Of a stretch of DNA of 64,000 bases, positions 7,349 through 17,167 are shown piece by piece. Source of the stretch: CBDDKS01 sp965230335 (GTDB lineage Bacteria > Pseudomonadota > Gammaproteobacteria > Enterobacterales > Kangiellaceae); contig CBDDKS010000006.1 in NCBI GenBank assembly GCA_965230335.1, positions 372,001-436,000 of the forward strand, read 5' to 3'. Made by a program: the position numbers and the translations under genes. Every line of letters begins with the position of its first letter. Position 1 is the first letter of the stretch. Under the pieces are notes generated by a model. That model had not been told where the DNA came from. It saw nothing but the letters and a program-made list of their open reading frames with translations, and ran no database searches.

Positions 7349-8317
7349 TTATTTCTTTTTAACATCCTGTAACTTCACAGGCACATGAAAACCACAAAGA
7401 TCCACATAACCTGGAGAATAAACGAACCAATTTCCTCGCCTATGCTTATAAACCTTAACAAGCTCTTTAAAAGACATAGAATCTGTTTTCATCACCAATA
7501 AAGGTATTTGCTCTTCTTTTTTTACGTCACTAGCCACTTTAATCGATATGATTTGGTTACTTTCTCCAATATCAACTTTACCTTGCAGACCTTTACTGCG
7601 CCGTAAGGCTTGAATATGCTCCATACCCATCCTCACCTTTCCAAACACTGTTGTGTTTCTATCTAATTGGCGTTGAGGATTTAAAGCAATATAAAATTCT
7701 GTACCACCTGAATTTATTTCAGCAGATCTTGCCATAGCAAAAGCCCCATAACAATGAGCTAACCAATGTTCTTTCTTATCTTTTGTTCTGGCTGCAGCAA
7801 AACCATTAATAACCCCCACTTCATCAGCATATCCATCGGATATGTTTAATTTTGCAAAAGGCATCGCCGTTTTTGTGATGACACTATACTCATCAATAAC
7901 ATTCCATTTTTTTTCCTTAATCTCTGGATTTTTATGAAGATATAAACCTCCTTGAGCCACAAAGCCATCAATCACCCGATAAAACTGGGTATTATTAAAC
8001 AGACCTTTTCTAACAAGTTGTTTTGTATTTTTAACATGTTCAGGTGCAAATTGAGGGGCTAACTCGACAACAACCATACCTGTGTTTAATTTTATATAGA
8101 GTGTGTTCTCCAAATCCAACGAACGCCAATCATGGTTCGGTGCAGCCTCAATAATTTCCGCTTTCGTTAACGAAGACTTCTTTGATTGATTGGTTTCATG
8201 TTTGTTTGCAAAAGCACACATACTAGCCATAAACCCTAATAACAGAGCCTTCCGAAATACGATACGATAAATACTGTTATTGCTTTTATTATTACTGTTT
8301 TTATAGTTTCTATTCAT
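7349..8317 (-). CDS. Exported cyclophilin-type peptidyl-prolyl isomerase
   Basis: 322 residues. A basic Asn/Lys-rich start precedes a hydrophobic stretch (ALLLGFMASMCAFA), consistent with a signal peptide. The cyclophilin fold follows: TLYIKLNTGMVVVELAPQFA, then FYRVIDGFVAQGG, then GAFAMARS and a GTEFYIAL segment, with FGKV near the end of the domain. The chain exceeds a minimal cyclophilin (~165) because of an insert before FAAARTKD and a C-terminal extension of ~50 residues. A periplasmic proline isomerase is the likely role. It lies 30 nt downstream of ligA on the same strand and may be read with it. Confidence 0.88.
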   Translation of the reverse strand: MNRNYKNSNNKSNNSIYRIVFRKALLLGFMASMCAFANKHETNQSKKSSLTKAEIIEAAPNHDWRSLDLENTLYIKLNTGMVVVELAPQFAPEHVKNTKQLVRKGLFNNTQFYRVIDGFVAQGGLYLHKNPEIKEKKWNVIDEYSVITKTAMPFAKLNISDGYADEVGVINGFAAARTKDKKEHWLAHCYGAFAMARSAEINSGGTEFYIALNPQRQLDRNTTVFGKVRMGMEHIQALRRSKGLQGKVDIGESNQIISIKVASDVKKEEQIPLLVMKTDSMSFKELVKVYKHRRGNWFVYSPGYVDLCGFHVPVKLQDVKKK

Positions 8318-8347
8318 AACTTAACCTCATACGATCATTCAAAATAC

Positions 8348-10363
8348 TTAAGATATATCAGCTAAAAAATTGATGAGTTCATCTTCATTTTTGATGGAGA
8401 TACCCAATGTCTGTGCTTTATTCATTTTCGAACCTGCTTTTTCGCCAGCAAAAAGTGTATCCGTGTTTTTTGAAACACTGGATGTCACTTTAGCACCTAA
8501 ATCAATCAATTGTTGAGTCAGGTTTTCTCTAGAAAACTGATTGAATTTTCCGGTAATCACATAAATTTTCCCTTGCAGCGGTAATGTATTTTTTTCTATT
8601 TTCTTAATGGGCTCCCAATTCACACCCAAAGTAATGAGATCATTGATAATTTGATGACTATGTGTGTTAGAAAAGAAACGACGTATCTGCTGAGCGACAA
8701 CAGGGCCAATATCATAAATAGCTTCTAATGACTCTTGTGTCGCATTCTGAATATTATCAATACTACCAAATTCATTGGCTAAAATCTGTGCTGTCACTTC
8801 ACCAACTTCCCGTATACCTAATGCATACAAAAATCTGGCTAATGTTGTTGTTTTACTTTGTTCTAGAGCCTCTAATAAGTTTTCAGCTGATTTATTTCCC
8901 ATTCTATCTAATGCAGCAAGTGGTTCACTGGTTAACCGATAAATATCAGGAATTGACTGAACCAAAGATTCATCCACCAATTGTTCAACAAGCTTACTGC
9001 CCAATCCTTCAATATCCATTGCCTTACGTGAAGCAAAATGTTTTATGGACTCTTTCATTTGTGCAGAACAAATCAAACCACCCGTACATCTTAAAATAGT
9101 TTGCTCGTTTTCCCGAATAATTTCTGAACCACACACAGGACAATGTTCTGGTATATGTACTGGTTTTGCTGAAGCAGGACGTTTTGCCTTAACAACTGAA
9201 ACTACTTGAGGAATCACATCCCCTGCCCGACGTATAACAACAGTATCCCCTTCATAAACACCCAAACGGGTAATTTCATCCATATTATGTAATGTTGCAT
9301 TACTTACTGTTACACCACCGACAAGGACAGGGTTCAGACGAGCAACTGGTGTCACTGCACCTGTTCGTCCTACCTGGAAATCAACTTTTAACAGTTGTGT
9401 TATTTGTTCCTGTGCTGGAAATTTATGAGCAATAGCCCATCTGGGTGCCCGTGCAACAAAACCTAACGTTTGTTGTAAAGTAAAATGATTGACTTTATAA
9501 ACAACACCATCAATTTCATAAGCCAGCTGCTCTCTTTGTGCTAAGATATTTTTGTAAAAAGCCACACACTCCGATATTGACTGAGCCTTTTGATTCAATG
9601 GACAAGTTGGTAATCCCCATTTTTTTAATTTTTGCAAAGTATCATAATGAGTCAATAGTTCTTGATGATCTTCTAAAATATGAACACTATAACAATAAAT
9701 TGCCAAACCCCGAGATGCAGTAATTGCTGGATCAAGTTGACGTAAACTACCTGCGGCTGCATTTCTTGGGTTAGCAAAAATTTTATCATTGTTTTTACGG
9801 GCATCATTATTGATACGTTCAAATTCCTGTTTTGGTAAAAATACTTCTCCTCTTACTTCCAGTTTTTGAGGATAATCATTGAATAATTTAAGTGGTAGGT
9901 TTTTAATCGTTCGAATATTTTGGGTAATATTTTCTCCCTGTTTACCATCACCTCGTGTTGCTCCACGAATCAATCGTCCATTCTCGTAATATAAGCTGAC
10001 AGCAAGACCATCTAATTTAGGTTCACAAACCATCTCTATGGATGCTTCTGATTTTAATTTATCCTGCATGCGCTTAAAAAAATCGTTAAGTTCTTTATCA
10101 TTGAAAACATTATCAAGGGATAACATAGGTATTTCATGAACTAATGTTTCAAATCCACCTTCTAATTTTGCTCCCACTCTTTGGGTTGGGGAATCATCTG
10201 ACAACCACTGTGGATATTCTTTTTCCAATCCCTGTAATTCACGAAATAACCTATCATATTCCGCATCAGGTATCTGAGGTTCATCCAATATATAATAAGC
10301 ATGATTATGTTGATTTATTTGTTCCTTTAAACATTCAATTTTATCTTTTACATCATTTTTCAT
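8348..10363 (-). CDS. ligA: NAD-dependent DNA ligase LigA
   Basis: 671 residues, the usual LigA length. It seals nicks in DNA using NAD+. The adenylated lysine is K116 in EPKLDGLAVS. In order I see the NAD-binding Ia region, the nucleotidyltransferase domain, the OB fold, a four-Cys zinc finger (CPVCGSE ... CTGGLICSA, about residues 407-433), helix-hairpin-helix repeats (IGPVVAQQIRRFF) and a C-terminal BRCT domain from about residue 592 (GKIYVITGKFNQFS). It is the third gene of the smc-zipA-ligA order typical of Gammaproteobacteria, although 120 nt separate it from zipA. Confidence 0.98.
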   Translation of the reverse strand: MKNDVKDKIECLKEQINQHNHAYYILDEPQIPDAEYDRLFRELQGLEKEYPQWLSDDSPTQRVGAKLEGGFETLVHEIPMLSLDNVFNDKELNDFFKRMQDKLKSEASIEMVCEPKLDGLAVSLYYENGRLIRGATRGDGKQGENITQNIRTIKNLPLKLFNDYPQKLEVRGEVFLPKQEFERINNDARKNNDKIFANPRNAAAGSLRQLDPAITASRGLAIYCYSVHILEDHQELLTHYDTLQKLKKWGLPTCPLNQKAQSISECVAFYKNILAQREQLAYEIDGVVYKVNHFTLQQTLGFVARAPRWAIAHKFPAQEQITQLLKVDFQVGRTGAVTPVARLNPVLVGGVTVSNATLHNMDEITRLGVYEGDTVVIRRAGDVIPQVVSVVKAKRPASAKPVHIPEHCPVCGSEIIRENEQTILRCTGGLICSAQMKESIKHFASRKAMDIEGLGSKLVEQLVDESLVQSIPDIYRLTSEPLAALDRMGNKSAENLLEALEQSKTTTLARFLYALGIREVGEVTAQILANEFGSIDNIQNATQESLEAIYDIGPVVAQQIRRFFSNTHSHQIINDLITLGVNWEPIKKIEKNTLPLQGKIYVITGKFNQFSRENLTQQLIDLGAKVTSSVSKNTDTLFAGEKAGSKMNKAQTLGISIKNEDELINFLADIS

Positions 10364-10483
10364 ATTAATATTTTATCGTTACTTTTTAAATTAAACATTT
10401 TAGTGGCTTATATATTTCTCTATCAATGTATTTTTCTCTATAAATCTATATACCTCAAATAATAACATCTGATTATTACATTA

Positions 10484-11554
10484 TCAGGCACTCACTAATT
10501 TTCGTCTTTTATATTCAATAATTTTTTCTATATCATAACGATAGGTCTGTTCAGTAAAAGTACTTTTGGTTGAATCAACCATTTGTCCACCCAATTGTAT
10601 TTGACATTTATTGACTGTTTCAACCATTTTTCTATAACCGGCCTCCGGTTCATTAAAACCTGATATTGCCATGAAAAAAGTCAAGCCTTTTACGGTATCT
10701 TCTGACATGGTATCTAAATTAAAAATACCTGGGTTAAATGCATTGGCAACACTAAAAAGCTTTCCAGTTTTATTTTGTGGATTTTTATATAAATGAAAAA
10801 TATTCATTTCACCATGTTTGAATCCATTTTCAACCAAACATTGTAAAACATCGTAACCTGAAAAAGGCGTCTCTTCTTTGGCCAATAAAGTAACAGAAAA
10901 AATTAAGTCTTGCTCTACATCTTCTTTCTCTTGATATTCCTCCTCATTGAAACTCTCAAATAGATCACTTTGAATAAAGTCTGTCTGTTCACCTGTTTTT
11001 AATGATTTATCTGCTGTTATACTTTCCATATTGATATTTTCAGAAATATCATTTTCTAATATTTTACTTTCAGACAGCCCTATACTTTCAGAATCAAACA
11101 TATTTTCAGATTCAATGATATTCTCCGAAGTTATGGGTTCATCTCTTTGTGCTACTAAAGGCTCCTCGTGATATTGGCTTTTTCGGTTTCCAGTCAGATG
11201 ATTATCACTTTCCTGAACTCTATTTTCTTCAGACATTGAACTCAGATCCGATATTTCCGGTTCAATCCGTTCAGTTTGTTCTTTTATTTTTTCTTCATCA
11301 TTTTTTTCATCATAATTATTTTGAGAAAAATCATCCGGTTTTACTCTGGGTTCACTCAAACCATGACTGTCAAACCCCTGATAATCACGTCTTTCATCCG
11401 CTTGTTGTAACGTGTCAACAATTTTACCGACCTCCACAGAAGCCGATCGTTGGGCCAGTTTTTTGCGTGCTTTTCTATAACCATCAAAAAGAATATACGC
11501 AATTAACAGTACACCTAAAATTAAAAAAATAATGGTCAATTGTGTTTCCATCAT
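10484..11554 (-). CDS. zipA: Cell division protein ZipA
   Basis: About 356 residues. An N-terminal membrane anchor (TQLTIIFLILGVLLIAYILF) is followed by a basic patch and a long acidic Glu/Ser-rich linker to about residue 215. The C-terminal ZipA domain, which binds the FtsZ tail and tethers FtsZ filaments to the inner membrane, starts near DLIFSVTLLAKEETPFSGYD and includes MNIFHLYKNPQNKTGKLFSV. An upstream GTG at 11563 is also in frame; the ATG pair at 11554/11551 puts the anchor at the very N-terminus as in other ZipA proteins. It lies 76 nt after smc on the same strand. Confidence 0.95.
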   Translation of the reverse strand: MMETQLTIIFLILGVLLIAYILFDGYRKARKKLAQRSASVEVGKIVDTLQQADERRDYQGFDSHGLSEPRVKPDDFSQNNYDEKNDEEKIKEQTERIEPEISDLSSMSEENRVQESDNHLTGNRKSQYHEEPLVAQRDEPITSENIIESENMFDSESIGLSESKILENDISENINMESITADKSLKTGEQTDFIQSDLFESFNEEEYQEKEDVEQDLIFSVTLLAKEETPFSGYDVLQCLVENGFKHGEMNIFHLYKNPQNKTGKLFSVANAFNPGIFNLDTMSEDTVKGLTFFMAISGFNEPEAGYRKMVETVNKCQIQLGGQMVDSTKSTFTEQTYRYDIEKIIEYKRRKLVSA

Positions 11555-11630
11555 GAAGCTCACAAATGCAAAGTTATCAGGTAAATTGTGTATTGAATAT
11601 TCATATACCGGGTTACCAAATGGATGTCAA

Positions 11631-14600
11631 CTATTGCACCGCCATAGCTGCCGCTTCTTCGATATCAACCGCAACCAAACGGGAAACACCGGCTTCCTGC
11701 ATGGTAACACCTGCCAATTGATCTGCCATTTCCATAGATACTTTATTATGGGAAATATAGATAAACTGTACTTTTTCAGACATACTTTTCACTAACTGGC
11801 AAAAACGCCCCACATTGGCATCATCCAATGGTGCATCAACCTCATCCAGCATACAAAAAGGTGCTGGATTCAATTGGAATATCGAGAAAACCAAAGCGAT
11901 GGCAGTCAGAGCTTTTTCTCCACCAGATAATAAATGAATGGTGCTGTTACGTTTTCCTGGTGGTCGCGCCATAACAGCAACACCGGTATCTAAAAGATCA
12001 TCACCTGTCATCTCCAGGTAGGCATGTCCACCACCAAATACTTTCGGAAACAAGTCTTTCAAACCATCATTAATTTGTTCAAATGTTTCTTTAAAACGTT
12101 GTCGGGTTTCTTTATCAATTTTTCTGATGGCCGATTCCAAAGATTCCAATGCTTGTGTTAAGTCTTTATCCTGCTCATCCAGATAGACTTTGCGCTCTTC
12201 ACACTGTTGATGCTCTTCAATCGCTGCCAGGTTGATAGCACCCAAACGCTGTATTTTTGTATTTAACTCTTCCAATCTTTGTTGCCATGCTGCTTCCTCG
12301 GCATCTTCCGGTAACTCCTCAACCAATACTTCGATTGCTTTTTCTTGATCTGATAAAGCTTCCAAGTAGGTTTGTTGTAATGTTTTTCCCTGTTGCCACT
12401 CCATACGCGTGGCTTCCAAATTGGATCTGACTGTCTGTGTTGACTGCTCTGTTTCTATACGTTGTTTGTCTAACTGTCGCAAATGTTCATCAGCTTCACT
12501 CACTTTTTCTCGAGCTGCCTTCAAATCTTCTTCCAAAACAGAACGTTTTTGTAATGCCGCTTCTAATTCCTGATCTTGTGAATCAGAAGGTTCATTGAGT
12601 TTCGACAATTGCTCCTCTAATGATATTTTTTTTGATTGTAATTGTGTAATTTGATCTTCAATACGTTGATGATTATTACGAATAGATACGATTTCTGTAC
12701 GAATAGATTCTACACGCAATGCCAATTTGTGTGACTCTTCTTTTGCCTGTTGTGCCTGCTGTCGAAGTTGCTCAAGATCGTTATTACGTTTTTCCCGAAT
12801 ATCAGACATTTCCACTTTCTTTTCTGTATCCGATGCCATCACTTCAACAAAATCAGCCACTAATGCACGACTTAGAGTAATCGCTTTTTCATCTTCTTCC
12901 ATTTGAGTTTGAATATCGACTTTCTCTTTTGCCAGTTTTTCAATACGATGACGCACCTGTTCAAGTTTTGCCTGCTGACCACCGACTTTTGCCCGACATT
13001 CACTATAGGTTTTATTGGCTTCTCTTAATTGGGTTTGTTCATTTTCCCATTGTACTTCCAAAGCTCTGATATCATCATTTAAGTTGGAGAGTTCATTTTC
13101 CTTTTCATCAAGTAGCGCCGATGTTTCTTCAAGTTCATCCAATACTTTTTTCAACTCTGCTTCCCTTTCAACCAACCCCACTTCATCTTCTGTTTTTCTG
13201 GCAACACGAATCCAGTCTTTCGATAACCAGATACCATCTTTTGTAATAACACTGTCAAAAGATAATCTATCCAGTTGCTTTTGTACACTTAAGGCTGTTG
13301 CAATATCTTCAGCAAAAGCAACAGTTTGTAGCAACGGTGTCAAATCGACAGGTGCCTTCACTTTGGAAAGTAAAGAACCTTCCGTAGATTGTGATGAAGA
13401 AGACATTTTATACAGTTGTAACTGACCTTCAGTCAAGGTCATAAAATCATCATTCAATGACTCAAAATCATCCACAATAACCGCTTGTAATGTATCACCT
13501 AAAACGGTTTCTGTGGCAACTTCCCAACCCGGATCTACTTTTATTTTTTCAAACAATTTATGGTGTTGTGCCAAACCATGTTCACTTAGCCATTGTCGAC
13601 TTTGTTCACCTGATTGATTTTGTGCAGCTCTCTGCAAAGCTTCCAGAGACACCTTTTTACCCTGTAATTGCTGTACCTGTCGTCGTACTTCTTCTAGTGA
13701 TGTTGTTTTATTCTGTCTTTCCCGACGAAGACTGGCCATACCATCAACCAAACGTTCAACATTTTCACTTAACGAGGTTGCCTGTTGTTCAGCAAGGTTT
13801 AATGCATTGGATGCTTCAACCAAAGTATCTTCAATAGGTACTGTTTTTAATTGTTCTCGCTCTTTTTCTAAACTTTGTAAACGAACATTCAGTCGACTTA
13901 AATGAGATTCAATATGTTGAATTCGTGTTTTTTCCACTTCCAGTTTTTGATGATTACCTGAAGCCTGCTGATTAAACTCATCCCATGCCTGTTGCCACTC
14001 AAGTTGTGCATCTTCCATAGATAACAATTGTTCCTGCACTTCTTCGTAGGTTTCATTTTGTAATGCCAGTTCAGGCTCTAACGTCAGCAAATCCGTTGAT
14101 AGTAACTCTAATCGGGTTTGATCATTTTGCTGCTGTTCACTGAAGTGCTGTAAAGCATGTTTGGTTGAATCTATCTCTTCAAACAACTGCTGTTTGCGTT
14201 CTTTTTGATATTGAATACTTTGCTCCAACCGGGCTATTTCAGATCCAATACTATAATAACTGCCCTGAACCTCATTAAAAGCATCACTCAGCTCAACATG
14301 TGCTTCTCTTGTTTCTTCAATACTGGCGTCCACTTTTCTTTGTTCAGAAATACGCGCTTCAACTTCTGTCTCCAATTGAGCAATCAGGGTATTCAGTTCA
14401 TGAATACTGCTTTCCAATTGTTGCCACTTTAAAACCGATAACTGTGTTTTCAGTTCCCCTTCTTCCTTTTTAAAAGCTTTGTATCTTGTCGCAGCATTGG
14501 CCTGACGCTGCAAATGCGCTAGCTGTTTAGACAACTCCTCACGAATATCCTGTAATCGTTCCAGATTTTCACGGGTATGTTTAATGCGATTCTCTGTTTC

Positions 14601-15134
14601 TCGGCGGCGTTCTTTATATTTAGAAATACCCGCGGCCTCTTCAATAAAAATACGTAATTCTTGAGGCTTGGATTCAATAAGCCGCGATATCATCCCCTGT
14701 TCAATAATGGCATAGGATCTTGGACCCAACCCGGTTCCTAAAAATAAGTCCGTGATATCTTTGCGTCGACATCGTGTATTGTTCAAAAAGTAGTTGGACT
14801 GCGCATCTCTTGTCACGACACGTCTGACCGCAATTTCATTATATTGAGCAAATTCACCTGCAACCTTACCTTCCGAATTATCAAAGACTAGCTCAATACT
14901 GGCCTGGCCCACTGGCTTTCTTGCCGTAGAGCCGTTAAAAATAACATCTGTCATGGAATCTCCACGCAAATGCTTTGCAGACGATTCACCCATCACCCAA
15001 CGCACTGCATCAATTAAATTGGACTTACCACATCCATTTGGACCCACTATTGCCGTAAGATTATGCGGGAAAGGCACCAATGTTGGATCCACAAATGACT
15101 TAAAGCCCGCTAATTTTATTTGTTTTAAACGCAT
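11631..15134 (-). CDS. smc: Chromosome partition protein Smc
   Basis: 1167 residues, full length for a bacterial SMC. It carries an N-terminal ATPase half with Walker A GPNGCGKSN near residue 32, a long coiled coil, a hinge at about 510-660 (including VIVDDFESLNDDF and the VITKDGIW segment), a second coiled coil, and a C-terminal half with the signature LSGGEKALTAIAL and Walker B FCMLDEVDAPLDDANV. It organises and compacts the chromosome. A CysZ-type gene is divergent from it across 173 nt. SMC rather than MukB is the less common condensin among enteric relatives and points away from Enterobacterales. Confidence 0.98.
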   Translation of the reverse strand: MRLKQIKLAGFKSFVDPTLVPFPHNLTAIVGPNGCGKSNLIDAVRWVMGESSAKHLRGDSMTDVIFNGSTARKPVGQASIELVFDNSEGKVAGEFAQYNEIAVRRVVTRDAQSNYFLNNTRCRRKDITDLFLGTGLGPRSYAIIEQGMISRLIESKPQELRIFIEEAAGISKYKERRRETENRIKHTRENLERLQDIREELSKQLAHLQRQANAATRYKAFKKEEGELKTQLSVLKWQQLESSIHELNTLIAQLETEVEARISEQRKVDASIEETREAHVELSDAFNEVQGSYYSIGSEIARLEQSIQYQKERKQQLFEEIDSTKHALQHFSEQQQNDQTRLELLSTDLLTLEPELALQNETYEEVQEQLLSMEDAQLEWQQAWDEFNQQASGNHQKLEVEKTRIQHIESHLSRLNVRLQSLEKEREQLKTVPIEDTLVEASNALNLAEQQATSLSENVERLVDGMASLRRERQNKTTSLEEVRRQVQQLQGKKVSLEALQRAAQNQSGEQSRQWLSEHGLAQHHKLFEKIKVDPGWEVATETVLGDTLQAVIVDDFESLNDDFMTLTEGQLQLYKMSSSSQSTEGSLLSKVKAPVDLTPLLQTVAFAEDIATALSVQKQLDRLSFDSVITKDGIWLSKDWIRVARKTEDEVGLVEREAELKKVLDELEETSALLDEKENELSNLNDDIRALEVQWENEQTQLREANKTYSECRAKVGGQQAKLEQVRHRIEKLAKEKVDIQTQMEEDEKAITLSRALVADFVEVMASDTEKKVEMSDIREKRNNDLEQLRQQAQQAKEESHKLALRVESIRTEIVSIRNNHQRIEDQITQLQSKKISLEEQLSKLNEPSDSQDQELEAALQKRSVLEEDLKAAREKVSEADEHLRQLDKQRIETEQSTQTVRSNLEATRMEWQQGKTLQQTYLEALSDQEKAIEVLVEELPEDAEEAAWQQRLEELNTKIQRLGAINLAAIEEHQQCEERKVYLDEQDKDLTQALESLESAIRKIDKETRQRFKETFEQINDGLKDLFPKVFGGGHAYLEMTGDDLLDTGVAVMARPPGKRNSTIHLLSGGEKALTAIALVFSIFQLNPAPFCMLDEVDAPLDDANVGRFCQLVKSMSEKVQFIYISHNKVSMEMADQLAGVTMQEAGVSRLVAVDIEEAAAMAVQ

Positions 15135-15307
15135 AACCGCCTATCGTTATATATATTTATCTATTTGATTTTTATGATAAAAATCTTAACTTGTTCATTT
15201 TATTGCTTAATTTATAAGTCATGGCTTCCACAACTTAGCCCGATAGTGTAAATTATTTCTTCATTGAAACACACTATTTCCATTAAATTTGGACATAAAT
15301 TTGTCAT

Positions 15308-16051
15308 ATGGCTCAATCTGCTCAATATTTAGTCACTGGTTTTCATTTATTACGTAAAAAATCCATTAGAATTTACGTGATCATCCCTATGATGATCAAT
15401 ATGTTGTTATTAACGTCAGCAAGCTTCTGGTTTCTTCAAAAAGTCAGTCACTGGAAACAACAACTCTATGATGGAAGCTACGCTTGGGTACAAACCCTAT
15501 TAGATTACGTCGGCTGGCTATTATGGCCGATTATCATTCTTATTTTATTGATTGGATTTATCTATCTGTTTTCTATTTTGGCAAATTTGATAGCCTCACC
15601 TTTTAACAGCTTACTATCAGAAGCTATCGAAGAACACCTCTCAGGTGAAACGTCCCCACAGTTTAACTTCACAAGCTTTGTCAAAGAGTTCCCTGCTATT
15701 ATTTCCAGAGAAATCATCAAACTCCTCTATTGGCTTCCCAGGGCACTATTATTTGGACTTTTATTTTTTATTCCTGTTATTAATTTTTTTGCACCTGTTA
15801 TCTGGTTCCTATTCAGTGCATGGATGTTATCAATACAATATATGGATTATCCAGCGGATAATAATAAAATACCATTTAAACAATTAGTCCATCAATTAAG
15901 TCAACAACGTGGAAGCTGTTTAATTTTTGGCGGTCTTATCGCATTTTTTATGATTATTCCTATTATTAATATTATTGTTATGCCAATTGCTGTAGCCGGT
16001 GCTACTGTATATTGGCACCATGAACTTAAAGCACACTTAATAGAAAAATAA
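15308..16051 (+). CDS. cysZ: CysZ/EI24 family membrane protein
   Basis: 247 residues with about five hydrophobic segments (near 25-45, 75-105, 145-170, 180-190 and 205-230). The EI24/CysZ pattern is visible, including the conserved LLWPIIILILL helix, the ASPFNSLLSEAIEEHLSG segment and the SAWMLSIQYMDYPADN segment. CysZ proteins carry sulfate into the cytoplasm for cysteine synthesis in E. coli, where cysZ also lies beside zipA. Placement divergent from smc-zipA here supports the family call; actual substrate is inferred. The start ATG at 15308 is the only good one before the first helix. Confidence 0.88.
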   Translation: MAQSAQYLVTGFHLLRKKSIRIYVIIPMMINMLLLTSASFWFLQKVSHWKQQLYDGSYAWVQTLLDYVGWLLWPIIILILLIGFIYLFSILANLIASPFNSLLSEAIEEHLSGETSPQFNFTSFVKEFPAIISREIIKLLYWLPRALLFGLLFFIPVINFFAPVIWFLFSAWMLSIQYMDYPADNNKIPFKQLVHQLSQQRGSCLIFGGLIAFFMIIPIINIIVMPIAVAGATVYWHHELKAHLIEK

Positions 16052-16387
16052 TGTCTTCAATTCACATTTTTTACAAATAAAATCTCTTCAATTTATACTG
16101 GTATCACATGCAAAATACAATGTTCAGATAATACCGATATGTATCTGGTTTTTTGCTGATTGCTTATTCAGTCATTTCTCACAATTTATCAAGAATATTC
16201 CCAAAGATCATCTCAGTGAAACCGGTTTAGCATAGCCGCCGTTAAAACATGATTTTATTTTTAATAAAAATAATGTTCTAACTTTTAAAAATGAAATGCT
16301 GATTTCATTTTTCTCTTATGGTAACGCTGAACATTTTTTTGTGATGCTTTACCCAATTAACTCTCATTCATTTTAGGAGACTAAACA
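16052..16387. other. Intergenic region, one hairpin
   Basis: No gene is visible. The only clear structure is an AT-rich stem-loop at 16287-16312, with perfect 11-nt arms and a GCTG loop. The promoter of the downstream exported-protein gene must lie here but is not resolved. Confidence 0.5.
16287..16312. other. Perfect AT-rich stem-loop upstream of an exported-protein gene
   Basis: AAAAATGAAAT and ATTTCATTTTT form an 11-bp stem around GCTG. It lies about 75 nt before the start codon at 16388. It may be the late terminator of cysZ or an element in the leader of the next gene. Confidence 0.4.
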
Positions 16388-17044
16388 ATGAAAATGAACT
16401 ACATGTTCCGTTCACTAGCTTTATGTGCTATTGCCTCTTTATCCAGCCTTGCTTCTGCAAACCCACCCTTTTCACCTGATTTAATCAAAGGTGGTAATCG
16501 TTGGACCATTACTTTTTATGACGACAGCAGTCCAAATCATAATCAATGGGCCACTCAAGGCATTTGTTTTTACTATGCAGGTACAGTAGGAACACAACAA
16601 CGCTACTTATGGGTTTCCGATACTTACCCTGACTGGAATGGCAGAGCCACGCAAGAAGGTGATCAAATCTTTATGCATGGTGATTTCCAATGGCCTTTTG
16701 GTACACGTAATGGTGGACACGATGGTATGGAATGGGAAATCACGACTGTCGGCTCACGTAATGAAGGTTTTGGTCACTGGAAAGAGTGGGTAGAAACATC
16801 ACGTTTCGGTACAACCATAGGCTTTGGTAATGCAAAATTCAGACGCGTTGGTAAATGTCGACGACCTGGTTTCACATCAACCTTTGCTTTAGCTTTGGAT
16901 GCAAGCCAAAGAATTGAAAGAAAAGAAGATAAAAATGGTGAATTGGAAGTCAACCCTATGGGTATTTCTGAAAAAATCATTTTAGAACGTCAAGAAAAAG
17001 AAGAAAATAATCTTCAGGAAAATGTATCCACTAAATCAAAATAG
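16388..17044 (+). CDS. Exported protein of unknown function
   Basis: 218 residues. A clear Sec signal peptide ends in SLASA, before NPPFSPD. The mature part is rich in Gly, Trp and aromatic residues (NRWTITFYDDSS, GICFYYAGTVG, YLWVSDTYPDWNGRA, GGHDGMEWEITT) and reads like a small beta-rich domain. Two cysteines, in GICFYY and GKCRRPG, could pair in the periplasm. The last ~50 residues are highly charged Glu/Lys/Asn and probably disordered. I do not recognise the family. A good GGAG site precedes the ATG, and the gene stands alone between a long leader and a double terminator. Confidence 0.8.
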   Translation: MKMNYMFRSLALCAIASLSSLASANPPFSPDLIKGGNRWTITFYDDSSPNHNQWATQGICFYYAGTVGTQQRYLWVSDTYPDWNGRATQEGDQIFMHGDFQWPFGTRNGGHDGMEWEITTVGSRNEGFGHWKEWVETSRFGTTIGFGNAKFRRVGKCRRPGFTSTFALALDASQRIERKEDKNGELEVNPMGISEKIILERQEKEENNLQENVSTKSK

Positions 17045-17056
17045 TTTAGTGGACAC

Positions 17057-17103
17057 TTAATCTGCAGGAGTCAATTTTTTTGCATTTGACTCCTGCAGAT
17101 TAA
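17057..17103. terminator. Long perfect stem-loop downstream of the exported-protein gene
   Basis: Arms 17057-17074 and 17086-17103 pair perfectly over 18 bp, including a TCTGCAGGAGTCAA half-stem, around an 11-nt T-rich loop. It begins 12 nt after the stop codon. It has no U-tract of its own, so it may protect the 3' end of the mRNA or work with the next hairpin. Confidence 0.6.
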
Positions 17104-17117
17104 ATATGGATATAGTG

Positions 17118-17156
17118 AACATAAAAAAACCGAATAGTCTTCGGTTTTTTTATGTT
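17118..17156. terminator. Bidirectional intrinsic terminator
   Basis: A perfect 17-bp stem (17118-17134 with 17140-17156) carries A7 on one side and T7 on the other around CCGAA/TTCGG and a 5-nt loop. It sits between convergent genes and can terminate both. Confidence 0.9.
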
Positions 17157-17167
17157 ATATAATCAAA

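Noticed and set aside
8728..10368. Plus-strand open frames opposite ligA
   Set aside because: They have shadow-like composition and lie wholly within a strongly supported gene on the other strand.
11149..11795. Plus-strand frames opposite zipA and the smc end
   Set aside because: No ribosome sites and no family features; they are antisense to recognised genes.
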